This document shows positions 35,172-43,662 of a stretch of DNA of 64,000 bases, in pieces. The stretch is from Deltaproteobacteria bacterium (GTDB taxonomy: Bacteria; Desulfobacterota; Binatia; HRBIN30; JACQVA1), in the NCBI GenBank assembly GCA_016210005.1, contig JACQVA010000193.1, forward strand, positions 1 through 64,000, in the 5' to 3' direction. Each line of letters opens with the position of its first letter. Position 1 is the stretch's first letter. The notes under the pieces were generated by a model. That model saw only the letters and a program-made list of their open reading frames with translations. It was not told the origin of the DNA and ran no database searches. The translations under genes and the position numbers were made by a program.

Positions 35172-37505
35172 GTGCCCGAGACCTACCCCCATTTGCGACT
35201 CCTCCGCGAGCAGCCGGTCAATCCGCGACGGCCTAGGCTGGCGCCCATTCGGGTCGCGCCACCTGAGGACTCCAGGCAATTCGGCGCCAATCTCCAACGA
35301 AGCCTTCAATCGGCTCGTGAGCGCACAGCACAGGATGTCGGCGGATTCGACGACCGGCGACTCATCAAGCTAGAGCTGAGCGCGCCAATCGACCCGGCCG
35401 AGTTCCAGAAGCTCTCACGCGAAATCGAGATCGTCAGCCAGGAGGACCAGGCCGTTGTCCTTGCTTTTGCGACGGATGCGGCGCTTGCGGCGTTCGAGGC
35501 GAGGCTTGCCACGCTCGTCCGTGGTGAGATGCCCACCTATCGCAATCTGTTGTTCGCACTTAAGGGGTTCGATCATTGGACGGAGGACGACCGCACGGGC
35601 TGGGCTTTGAGGCAGGAAGGCTTTCCCGATGCGAGCCTCTTCCTCCTCGATGCCGAACTCTGGCCGGTGTCGCGAGCGACGGGACGCGACCAGAGTTGGC
35701 AGGCCTTCGAGTCATGGATGCGAGAGCAAGGCATCGAAAAGCTGGATGCCGTGAAGCAGGCGGAGCTGGTGTTATACAGGCTCCGGATCAACCGCGACCA
35801 GGCCACGCTGCTGCTGCGCCACCGTGATGTGCGCACAGTTGATCTGCCGCCACGTTACGGTCTGGGGGTTGCCCTGTTGCAAACGGACATCAAACAGCTG
35901 CCGCCCGTTCCCGCACCGGCGGCGAACGCCCCAGGCGTTGTCGTGCTCGACAGCGGTCTGGCGACGGGACATCCGCTACTCGCCCCAGCAGTGGGCGATG
36001 CGCAGAGCTTTGTGGCGGGCTTCGGATCTGATGATCAGCATGGTCATGGCACCCATGTCGCCGGCCTCGCGCTCTATGGCGACATAGAAGGCGCGTTGCG
36101 CACGGGTGCGCTGGCGCCAGCGTTGCGTTTGTTCAGCGGGCGCATCCTCGATGCGGACAATGCCAACGAGTCGAAACTGATCGAAAACCAGGTGGATGAA
36201 GCAGTCCGCTACTTCCACCGCGAGTATGGCTGCCGGGTCTTCAACCTCTCGTACGGAGACCTGCGCAAGCCGTATCTCGGGCAACATGTGCGTGGCCTTG
36301 CGGTGACACTGGACCGACTCGCGCGAGAGATGCGCGTCCTGTTCGTGGTTCCGACCGGGAATTTCGAGGGTACCGACACCGTTCCTGCGGACTGGCGCGA
36401 GGACTACCCGCGCTACCTACTCAGGGACGATGCGAGGCTTCTCGACCCAGCGCCAGCGCTCAACGTCCTGACCGTGGGCAGCATCGCGCGTTGGGACGCG
36501 ACCTTCAACGCCCAGCGGTATCAGGGCGATCCCACGGAACAGCCGATCGCCAGGCACGATCAACCGTCTCCCTTCACGCGTTCAGGACCCTCCGTGAAGA
36601 ATGCGATCAAACCGGATCTCGTCGCTTATGGTGGGAACTGGGCTGTAAACCTGCGGACGGCCAACCGCTGGATGGTGCGGCAGGGGCTGGGTGAGCTATC
36701 AACGTGCAAGGACTTCGCTCTCGGCCGTTTGCTCGCCGAGGAAGCGGGGACGAGCTTCGCTGCGCCGCACGTTGCCCACCTCGCTGCGCGTATCCTCGCT
36801 GAGCACCTCGATGCAGACCACAACCTGCTGCGCGCCCTGCTCGTCGCACACGCGCGCTGGCCCGAGCCATGCGACGGGCTGTTGCCCGACAAGGACGAGC
36901 GCATACGCGTGTGCGGCTACGGCAAGGTGGGGGAATCGGCGCTTGAGCGCTCGACGGAACAGGAAGTAACCCTGATTGCCAACGATACGATTCCCGACCG
37001 CTGCCACCACTTCTATGAGGTGCCATTGCCGGATGCCTTCTTCGAAGGCCGACAACGCAGCCGGGAAATCACGGTTGCGCTGGCGCACAGCCCGGCGGTG
37101 CGCACGACTCGGATGGCATACAAGAGCTGCGATATCGAGTTTCGCCTCGTGTGGGCCGAAGACCTTACCGCCGTCACCCGTATGTTTAACGCAGCTACCT
37201 CGCGAGAGGAGTATCAGCGCATCGCGGAGGCCCACGGGGCACGTGTCGGCTCTCGGAGGCGTGGTGCGGGCACTGTCCAGGCGGATACGTGGACCGTGCG
37301 GCGCGTGACCACTCAACGGCGAGCGCAGCGACTGTTTCTGGTGGTCACGCGCGTTGACGAAAGCTGGGGTCGCGAGTTTACCCTAAGCGAGGAACCGTAC
37401 GCGATCGACGTGGTGCTGCGTGACCGCGAGAACGTCGAGGCGAGGCTGTATGCACAAATCCAGGCACGGTTGCGCGCTCGTGCGCAGGCTCGTGTGCGCG
37501 CCTGA
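35172..37505 (+). CDS. S8 (subtilisin-like) peptidase, IetS-like
   Basis: A 777-residue cytoplasmic subtilase with no signal peptide. The triad is Asp260 (VVVLDSG), His292 (HGHGTHVAG) and Ser528 (GTSFAAP), with NLSYGD as the oxyanion-Asn block. The N-terminal 240 residues and the C-terminal 180 residues are unassigned and may contact the ATPase or a trigger. It starts GTG at 35172, three bases after the AAA+ stop. Lack of export signals and its operon place argue for a role inside the cell, with the ATPase controlling the protease. IetS-type proteases are the closest known relatives I recall. Confidence 0.88.
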   Translation: MPETYPHLRLLREQPVNPRRPRLAPIRVAPPEDSRQFGANLQRSLQSARERTAQDVGGFDDRRLIKLELSAPIDPAEFQKLSREIEIVSQEDQAVVLAFATDAALAAFEARLATLVRGEMPTYRNLLFALKGFDHWTEDDRTGWALRQEGFPDASLFLLDAELWPVSRATGRDQSWQAFESWMREQGIEKLDAVKQAELVLYRLRINRDQATLLLRHRDVRTVDLPPRYGLGVALLQTDIKQLPPVPAPAANAPGVVVLDSGLATGHPLLAPAVGDAQSFVAGFGSDDQHGHGTHVAGLALYGDIEGALRTGALAPALRLFSGRILDADNANESKLIENQVDEAVRYFHREYGCRVFNLSYGDLRKPYLGQHVRGLAVTLDRLAREMRVLFVVPTGNFEGTDTVPADWREDYPRYLLRDDARLLDPAPALNVLTVGSIARWDATFNAQRYQGDPTEQPIARHDQPSPFTRSGPSVKNAIKPDLVAYGGNWAVNLRTANRWMVRQGLGELSTCKDFALGRLLAEEAGTSFAAPHVAHLAARILAEHLDADHNLLRALLVAHARWPEPCDGLLPDKDERIRVCGYGKVGESALERSTEQEVTLIANDTIPDRCHHFYEVPLPDAFFEGRQRSREITVALAHSPAVRTTRMAYKSCDIEFRLVWAEDLTAVTRMFNAATSREEYQRIAEAHGARVGSRRRGAGTVQADTWTVRRVTTQRRAQRLFLVVTRVDESWGREFTLSEEPYAIDVVLRDRENVEARLYAQIQARLRARAQARVRA

Positions 37506-37538
37506 CTACCACCCTGACAGCGAGGAGGGGGTCGGTGC

Positions 37539-37688
37539 ATGACCAAGAAAGCAACGAAGCTGGCCGATCTACGAATAGAGCCGCCGCCGCGCGCGAGGCT
37601 CTCGGCTCAGGAACCGCTGAAGCGGATGCGCGGGTTCGACCCTCGGAAGGACGATTTCGTTGCTGCTGTTCGGGCGCGCAAGGGTTGA
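37539..37688 (+). CDS. Small basic protein in the restriction operon
   Basis: A 49-residue frame preceded by GAGGAGGGG at about nine bases. It encodes a basic protein with MTKKATKLADLRIEPPPRA and a C-terminal helix FDPRKDDFVAAVRARKG. It lies between the protease gene and the zinc-finger gene. The strong ribosome site and codon use similar to its neighbours support it. It resembles small partner proteins of toxin-antitoxin type, but I can assign no family. Confidence 0.5.
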   Translation: MTKKATKLADLRIEPPPRARLSAQEPLKRMRGFDPRKDDFVAAVRARKG

Positions 37689-37752
37689 CGTGTACTCAAC
37701 CTCTAGGGGGCACCCGGCCGAGTGGCTTGAGTTTCGACAACGGAGGTAACCG

Positions 37753-38007
37753 ATGGCTGCGTTCAAGTGCCAGGTCTGCGGTGGCGAAACCGCCAGGAGC
37801 CAGCTCGTCAGCGAAGTGTTGGATGTTGGTGGCCGGCGGGTGCTGGTAGAACACATCCCGGCGGACATCTGCGCCCGTTGCGGAAAACCAGCCTTCTCGC
37901 GCGAGACCACCGAGCGTATCCGGCAACTGGTGCATGGCGCAGGCCGCCCGGCTCGGACAGTCGCGCTCGACGTCTTCAACCTGGCACAAGGCCCCGCGCC
38001 AGCATGA
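37753..38007 (+). CDS. YgiT-type zinc-finger protein
   Basis: An 84-residue protein with a paired CxxC zinc site (Cys6, Cys9 and Cys40, Cys43: CQVC and CARC) as in the N-terminal domain of MqsA/YgiT antitoxins. There is no helix-turn-helix, so only the zinc domain is present. GGAGG lies seven bases before ATG. Its stop overlaps the restriction subunit's start as ATGA, hence translational coupling. Such proteins often accompany small toxins; here the small frame at 37539 is the only candidate partner. Confidence 0.8.
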   Translation: MAAFKCQVCGGETARSQLVSEVLDVGGRRVLVEHIPADICARCGKPAFSRETTERIRQLVHGAGRPARTVALDVFNLAQGPAPA

Positions 38008-41000
38008 AGCCGCAACAACAACCGCTTCCGGTTCAACCGGTCAACGAACCGATCATCTGCAATCCGTACGAAGAGCCGACGGCGCACTGGGTGTACTCGA
38101 CGGCGACGGGAGAGGCGCAGCGGATGTCGGGGCGCCGGCCGGCGAGCTATTGGTACAAGACGCAGCGCACTGGCAGCGCGCAACGCGACCTGTTCGCCGA
38201 AGAAGAACGCGATGACTTGCCGCTGGTGAACGCCCTGCGCGAGGACGTGAAGCGCTGGCGGCAGGCCAACTACGAAGGCGCCACGCCGGTGACGAAACAG
38301 TTGCTCGCGCACTGGACGCGCGCGGATCGGCCGCGACGCTTGTTCTTCTGCCAGCGCGAAGCGGTGGAGACCTTCGTGTACCTCGCCGAGATTCTCGCCT
38401 CGAGCAAGCGCCCGCGCTGGCGGCCGGCCCTGAGTGTCGAGGACTACCAGCGGCTCTGCGGCAACGAGCGGCCCTCCATCATGACGCATACCGCACTCGG
38501 CGTCTTCCCGAGCTTGGTCGACACGCCGAACGAACCCGGGCTGCCGCGCCTCACGCGTTACGGCTGCAAGATGGCCACCGGTAGCGGCAAGACGGTGGTG
38601 ATGGGCATGTTGGTGGCGTGGGCGTTCTGCAACCGCGGGCGAGTACCCGGCGATGAGCGCTTCCCCTCAGCCGTGCTGGTGGTCTGCCCGAACCTGACGA
38701 TCAAGGAACGCTTGCAGGTGTTGCGGCCGGAGAACGACAACAACTTTTACGCGGCCTTCGACCTCGTGCCGTCGCAGCTGATGCCCGAGATCAAGAAGGG
38801 CAAGGTGCTGGTGACCAACTGGCACCTGTTTGCCCCCGAGTCGCCACACAGCGAAGGCGGCAAGACCTACACGGTGGTAAACAAAGGCGAGGAGAGCCCG
38901 GAAGCCTTTGCGCGCCGGGTGCTGGGCGATCTGTACGAACGCGCGCCGATCATGGTGCTGAACGACGAGGCGCATCATGCGTATCGGCCAGCGCCGGTGG
39001 AAGAGGCCGCCCGGCTGTCGGCCGCCGAGAAGGCGGAGCGCGAAGAAGCCACGGTGTGGATTTCCGGGCTCGACCGGATCAACCGCGCATGCGGGATCAA
39101 ATTCTGCGCCGACCTGTCGGCCACGCCGTTCTACATCCAGGGAAGCGGCTACATCGAAGGCTCGCCCTTTCCGTGGGTGGTGAGCGACTTTGGTTTGGTC
39201 GATGCGATCGAGTCGGGCATCGTGAAAATCCCGCGCTTGCCCGTCAGCGACACGACCGGCCGCCCCGAGCCGAAGTATTTCCGCTTGTGGGAGACGATCA
39301 ACAAGGGGCTCGAACCGGGGGAGCGGCTACCCGGCGGCAAGCCGAAGCCCGAGGTCGTCTGGCGTGACGCGGAGGACGCGCTCATCACGCTCGCCAGCCA
39401 GTGGAAGGAGCGCTTCGAGTACATCCGCGACGCCGCGCCCGAGCAGGAGCACACGCCGCCCGTGCTGATCATCGTGTGTGACAACACCGACATCGCCGAG
39501 CTCTTCTACCGCAACATCTCGGGCGAAGAGAGCGTTGAGGTCATCAACGACGATGACGAAGAAGACGAGGCCACCGCGGCCAACGGCGGCGGTCGTCGCA
39601 AGAAGAAAGCGAAGACCAAAACTGTGTACGGGAACGGCAAGCTGTTCCCGGAGCTATTCTCCAATCGCGAGGGATTCCGCGCGACGCTGCGCATCGACTC
39701 GAAGCTCCTGGCGGAAGCCGAGAGCGAAGATCCGAACGCCAACCGGCGCGAGGCGGCTGAAGCGCTGCGCGAGATCGTCGCGACCGTGGGCAAGGCCGGT
39801 CAACCCGGCGAGCAGGTGCGTTGTGTCGTGTCCGTGCAGATGCTGACCGAGGGGTGGGACGCCAACAACGTCACCCACATCTTGGGTCTGCGGGCGTTCG
39901 GCAGTCAGCTCCTGTGCGAGCAGGTGGTCGGTCGCGGCTTGCGGCGGATGGATTACACGCCCGACCCGCAGACGGGTTTGCTCGCGCCCGAGTACGTCGA
40001 CGTGTACGGGATTCCGTTCTCCATCATCCCGTTCAAGGGCCGCGAGACGAAGAAGCCGGCGCCTGAGGATAAGCCCAAGAATCACGTGCGCGCGCTGGAA
40101 GAGCGCAGGCACTTCGAGATTCGCTTTCCGGTCGTCGAGGGCTACGCGTTTGCGTTGCGGCAAAACCTGATCAAGGCCGACATCGGCGATATGGAGACCC
40201 TCCAGTTGGAGCCAAACCGCAACCCGACCGCGGTGTTCGTGAAGCCGCAGGTCGGCTACCAAGTGGGGCGTCCGTCGGTCGGCGGCGGATTTGAGTTCGT
40301 CGAACAAGATCGCGAAGCGTTCTACGCCAGCACGCACCTGCAGACGATCAAGTTCGAGATCGCGCGCCAGATCGTGTGGGCGCTGAGCGAAGGTGCCGGC
40401 AACGGCAAGCCGAAGCTTCGCCTGCGCTCGCGGCATCAGCTGTTCCCGCAGGTGTTGCGGCTGGTCGACGAGTACGTGACCCGCAAGGTCGATTGGCACG
40501 GCTGCGATGCCCGCGAACTGGGGCTGGAGACGTATGTAAAGCGCATCGTCGAACGACTCATCGACGAGATCGAACCCGACGATGACCAGGGCGAGCCGCC
40601 GCTCCTCCCGATCTTGAATCGCTACAAACCGGTCGGCTCGACGGCGGATGTCGACTTCAAGACGACGCGACGCTGCGATCCAACGAGCAAGAGCCACATC
40701 AACCAAGTCGTGTCGGACACCGCGACGTGGGAGCAGTCCGCCGCGTTCCGATTGGAGCAGTCACGCCACGTGGCGTTCTACGCGCGGAACGATCACTTGG
40801 AGTGCGTGATCCCGTACGAGTATCTGGGAGTCAGTCATGCCTACCTGCCGGACTTTCTTGTGCGGCTCACCAACGGCGTGACGCTGCTGTTGGAGATCAA
40901 GGGCTACGAGGACAACCAAGATCGTGCGAAGCATCAAGCGGCGCGCCGCTGGGTGGCGGCGGTCAACAATTGGGGCTGCGAGGGGCAGTGGAATTTCCAT

Positions 41001-41075
41001 GTGTGCCGCGACCCGCAGATGCTCGGGCGGGAGCTGGAGTACCTCTGCCGCACGCCGGTCCGCGAGCATAAGTGA
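38004..41075 (+). CDS. res: Type III restriction enzyme subunit (Res)
   Basis: A 1023-residue superfamily 2 helicase/nuclease. Walker A is ATGSGKT (KMATGSGKTVVMGML). Motif II is DEAHH (VLNDEAHHAYRP). Motif III is LSATPFY, and motif VI-like residues are QVVGRGLRRMDY. The C-terminal nuclease has AYLPDFLVRL and LLLEIKGYED, the PD-(D/E)XK pattern with Asp and Glu-Ile-Lys. It hydrolyses ATP to translocate or signal along DNA and cuts after Mod recognition. The ATG at 38004 is supported by the four-base overlap with the zinc-finger gene; upstream in-frame codons overlap that gene in another frame and were rejected. All motifs look intact. Confidence 0.93.
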   Translation: MKPQQQPLPVQPVNEPIICNPYEEPTAHWVYSTATGEAQRMSGRRPASYWYKTQRTGSAQRDLFAEEERDDLPLVNALREDVKRWRQANYEGATPVTKQLLAHWTRADRPRRLFFCQREAVETFVYLAEILASSKRPRWRPALSVEDYQRLCGNERPSIMTHTALGVFPSLVDTPNEPGLPRLTRYGCKMATGSGKTVVMGMLVAWAFCNRGRVPGDERFPSAVLVVCPNLTIKERLQVLRPENDNNFYAAFDLVPSQLMPEIKKGKVLVTNWHLFAPESPHSEGGKTYTVVNKGEESPEAFARRVLGDLYERAPIMVLNDEAHHAYRPAPVEEAARLSAAEKAEREEATVWISGLDRINRACGIKFCADLSATPFYIQGSGYIEGSPFPWVVSDFGLVDAIESGIVKIPRLPVSDTTGRPEPKYFRLWETINKGLEPGERLPGGKPKPEVVWRDAEDALITLASQWKERFEYIRDAAPEQEHTPPVLIIVCDNTDIAELFYRNISGEESVEVINDDDEEDEATAANGGGRRKKKAKTKTVYGNGKLFPELFSNREGFRATLRIDSKLLAEAESEDPNANRREAAEALREIVATVGKAGQPGEQVRCVVSVQMLTEGWDANNVTHILGLRAFGSQLLCEQVVGRGLRRMDYTPDPQTGLLAPEYVDVYGIPFSIIPFKGRETKKPAPEDKPKNHVRALEERRHFEIRFPVVEGYAFALRQNLIKADIGDMETLQLEPNRNPTAVFVKPQVGYQVGRPSVGGGFEFVEQDREAFYASTHLQTIKFEIARQIVWALSEGAGNGKPKLRLRSRHQLFPQVLRLVDEYVTRKVDWHGCDARELGLETYVKRIVERLIDEIEPDDDQGEPPLLPILNRYKPVGSTADVDFKTTRRCDPTSKSHINQVVSDTATWEQSAAFRLEQSRHVAFYARNDHLECVIPYEYLGVSHAYLPDFLVRLTNGVTLLLEIKGYEDNQDRAKHQAARRWVAAVNNWGCEGQWNFHVCRDPQMLGRELEYLCRTPVREHK

Positions 41076-41085
41076 CGTCGCAGGC

Positions 41086-41315
41086 GGCGGGCGACGTTGC
41101 GGCCGGTACTGGTGACGAATGGCGACCTCACGCGGGGTGCCCGAAGAGAAGCCAGGACACGCGACATCCAGGTCGTTGACGGCGCCGATCTCTGGAAGTT
41201 ACTCGACGCCACCCCCTGCACCGCGGCTGAAGTGGAAGCCACGGCAGCGCGCCGCCTGGCGAGCATGCGCGACGTGCAGGCGGCCATCGACGCCGCGGCG
41301 GGGAGAGTATCGTGA
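41086..41315 (+). pseudogene. C-terminal remnant of an Mrr-like restriction endonuclease (copy 1)
   Basis: The frame encodes RPVLVTNGDLTRGARREARTRDIQVVDGADLWKLL and a helical tail to TGA at 41315. The N-terminal catalytic part is absent; homology starts just after the res stop. The sequence is close to the second copy at about 42290-42400 and supplies its unshifted frame. The fragment probably has no activity. Confidence 0.65.
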
Positions 41316-41399
41316 TGTTCGCCCGCAGTCGGGCGAGACGACGAGGTGGTAACGCGGTTTGTGGGCCCGGCATCGGTATGGTAGGAGAGACCATAACGA

Positions 41400-41705
41400 A
41401 TGGCGAGACGCAGTGGGGTACCTTTACGCACTCAGCGCATTGAGCGCTTGGTTTTCGCTGACGGGTCGTTTCTCGAAGGAACCATCACGCAGTTTGCGCC
41501 GTCCCAGCCCATCGGTTTCGACTACCGCCTGGTCTATCTCGCCAGCGATGGCACCGTGCTGATTCTCTATGACAACCAAGGCGGGCATGCCCCGCACCGG
41601 CACATCAAGGGAACGCGAGAACCGTATCGTTTTGTCGGGATCGATCAGCTCGTTGACGACTTCCTGAACGACGTGGAGGGCATCCGTCGGGAGGACGAAC
41701 CATGA
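41400..41705 (+). CDS. tumE: TumE-family toxin (DUF6516-like)
   Basis: A 101-residue protein. Blocks VFADGSFLEGTITQFA, FDYRLVYLASDGTVLILYDN and HAPHRHIKGTREPYRF match the TumE toxin family, which contains conserved His-rich turns. It overlaps the following regulator gene by four bases (ATGA). Its sits between two nuclease remnants. The molecular target is not known from the sequence. Confidence 0.75.
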   Translation: MARRSGVPLRTQRIERLVFADGSFLEGTITQFAPSQPIGFDYRLVYLASDGTVLILYDNQGGHAPHRHIKGTREPYRFVGIDQLVDDFLNDVEGIRREDEP

Positions 41706-42082
41706 AAGTGCGGAGAGTAGTGATGGGCATTCGCAGCGTTGACGACTGGCGCGCGGCGGTGAAACGCGAGGTGAAACGTGCGGCGGCCGGGCGGCGCGTC
41801 AGAGCGACCGAGTCGCTCACCTTCGAGAACGCCGCGGCGCTGCGCCATTTCTTCTCCGACAAACGCCTGGAGCTGCTGCGCGCGATCCGGGAGCACCGGC
41901 CACGGTCGATCAAGGCTCTGGCTGAGTGCGTCGGCCGGGACTTCAAGAACGTCAGCGCTGAGGTGCACTACCTGTCGCGGCTCGGTTTGGTGGAGCTGGG
42001 CAAGGAAACGGGCGCCGGCACCAAAGGTCGCAGAGCTCCGCGGGTCGCCTGCGACCGGATCGAGCTGCGGATTTCGCTGTAG
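41702..42082 (+). CDS. tumA: TumA-like antitoxin with winged helix-turn-helix (HVO_A0114 type)
   Basis: A 126-residue protein. The helix-turn-helix is readable in PRSIKALAECVGRDFKNVSAEVHYLSRLGLVEL, followed by a basic wing (GAGTKGRRAPRVACDRIELRI). The N-terminal half, with SLTFENAAALRHFFSDKRLELLRAI, is characteristic of HVO_A0114-type antitoxins. It overlaps TumE by four bases; toxin precedes antitoxin here. It probably represses its own operon and neutralises the toxin. Confidence 0.78.
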   Translation: MKVRRVVMGIRSVDDWRAAVKREVKRAAAGRRVRATESLTFENAAALRHFFSDKRLELLRAIREHRPRSIKALAECVGRDFKNVSAEVHYLSRLGLVELGKETGAGTKGRRAPRVACDRIELRISL

Positions 42083-42096
42083 GAGTCAGCAGTGGA

Positions 42097-42504
42097 GCAG
42101 TAATCCGTCTGCGTGTCATCTTGACCCCCCTCAGCGGCGACGACGTCATCGCAATACGCGCGCGCGAGGTCAGACTGATCCAGTGCAAGCACACGCTCTG
42201 GGATGCAAGCGTGGACGCCGACGTGATCGCGGAAGTGATCCATCCCTTCGACCGTTACCGCGCTCGCCGGCTTCGGGCCTTCCACGCGCTGGCGACCTCG
42301 CGGCCGGTACTCGTGACGAACAGAGACCTCACCCGGCGCGGTCGAAGAGAACCAAGGCTCGCGACATCCGGGTTGTTGCCGGAGCCAATCTCTGGAACAG
42401 GCGACCGACGTCGCTCGACGGGGGCCGCACGCAACCCGATCTGGCAGGAACTCCTTCGAGGGAAGGCCCCCCAGCCTGCACGCCAGCGCAAGCTTGCCCG
42501 CTAG
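42097..42504 (+). pseudogene. Frameshifted Mrr-like restriction endonuclease remnant (copy 2)
   Basis: An open frame shows GDDVIAIRAREVRLIQCKHT, the D...QxK core of an Mrr-type PD-(D/E)XK nuclease, then ALATSRPVLVTNRDLTRRGRRE as in copy 1. Compared with copy 1, one base is missing near 42352 (GAAGAGAACCAAGG versus GAAGAGAAGCCAGGA), so the frame shifts and DIRVVAGANLW continues in another frame. The N-terminus is also lacking. It is a decayed gene. Confidence 0.65.
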
Positions 42505-42640
42505 TGAGCACCAACGCGGACGCCCGCCTCAATCGAGTGGACCCCATGACGCAACGGCTATGACCTGTTCCCCCAGTACGTGGACCCCGGCAGAGATCGG
42601 GCAGTCCCGAGCCGTGCCCACACGCATTGGAGCCTCCCAC

Positions 42641-43513
42641 ATGAAAGCCATCGACGTTCATGCCCACATCTCGACCCGCGAAGGCACGGTCAGCATGCTC
42701 AAGTACCAGAAGGGCATCATGCAATATTACATGAAGATGGAGGTCTCCGACGACCAGGCGATGAGTTTCGCCAAGACCGACGAGCAGATGGCTCAGGACT
42801 TCATCGACGCCGACGTGAGGGGCATCCTGGTCGGCTGGGACGCCGAGGCCAACACCGGCCACCCGCGCGTCAGCAACGACTACCTCGCCGATGTCGTCAA
42901 CCGGTTCCCGCAAGCCTTCATCGGCGCCTTTGCCTGCGTCGACCCGTGGAAGGGGGAGATGGCGCTGCAAGAAATCGAGCACTGCATCCGCGACCTCGGC
43001 ATGATGGGCGTGAAGTTCCAGCAAGCCGCGCAGGCGTTCTATCCCAACGAACCCCGCTTCCGTCCGATGTGGGACCTGTGCGCTTCGCTGGGCGCGGTGG
43101 TCCAGTTCCACACCGGCACCACCGGCCTCGGCGCCGGCTTACCCGGCGGCATGGGCATTCATCTGAAGTACACGCGGGGGATCCCGTACATCGACGACGT
43201 CGCCGCCGACTTTCCAAGACTGCAGATCATCTGCTGTCACCCGTCGTGGCCCTGGCAGGAAGACACGATCGCCGTCGTGCTGCACAAGGGCAACGTCAAC
43301 ATCGAGCTGTCCGGCTGGTCTCCGAAATACTTCACCGACTCGCTCAAGCGCGAGATCCGCGGCCGGCTCCAGGACCGTGTGATGTTCGGCTCCGACTATC
43401 CGCTCATCCCGCACGCACGGCTGTTCCAGGACTACGAACAGGAAGGCTACCCGCCCGCGATTCTGGAGAAGGTCTACTACAAGAACGCCCAGCGGATTCT
43501 GGGGCTGAGCTGA
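42641..43513 (+). CDS. Amidohydrolase family 2 protein
   Basis: A 290-residue TIM-barrel metal-dependent hydrolase. The metal-binding HxH is at His7 and His9 (DVHAH). Other ligands are expected at VQFHTG and CCHPSWPW, and the acid Asp252 is in FGSDYP. Family members hydrate, hydrolyse or decarboxylate ring-cleavage products and related compounds. ATG 42641 is the natural start because the HxH strand begins there; the frame is open further upstream but without domain sequence. It lies just past the defence island on the same strand, with no evident partner genes. Confidence 0.88.
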   Translation: MKAIDVHAHISTREGTVSMLKYQKGIMQYYMKMEVSDDQAMSFAKTDEQMAQDFIDADVRGILVGWDAEANTGHPRVSNDYLADVVNRFPQAFIGAFACVDPWKGEMALQEIEHCIRDLGMMGVKFQQAAQAFYPNEPRFRPMWDLCASLGAVVQFHTGTTGLGAGLPGGMGIHLKYTRGIPYIDDVAADFPRLQIICCHPSWPWQEDTIAVVLHKGNVNIELSGWSPKYFTDSLKREIRGRLQDRVMFGSDYPLIPHARLFQDYEQEGYPPAILEKVYYKNAQRILGLS

Positions 43514-43662
43514 AGCGCTTCGCCCCCGGTTCGCGGTCCCGGCAATAGCTCTGCGCTGCCACCGTTGCTCAAATGCCTGAGCGTCGGCCGTTTGTGGCTC
43601 CGGCCCACCTTGCTGTAAGCTCGGCGCTGAGCCCACTTTGCGCACGCCATCTGGCATGGGGC

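Noticed and set aside
37767-38003. Longer Res protein starting inside the zinc-finger gene
   Set aside because: The upstream frame is the shadow of the YgiT-type gene; ATGA overlap at 38004 marks the start.
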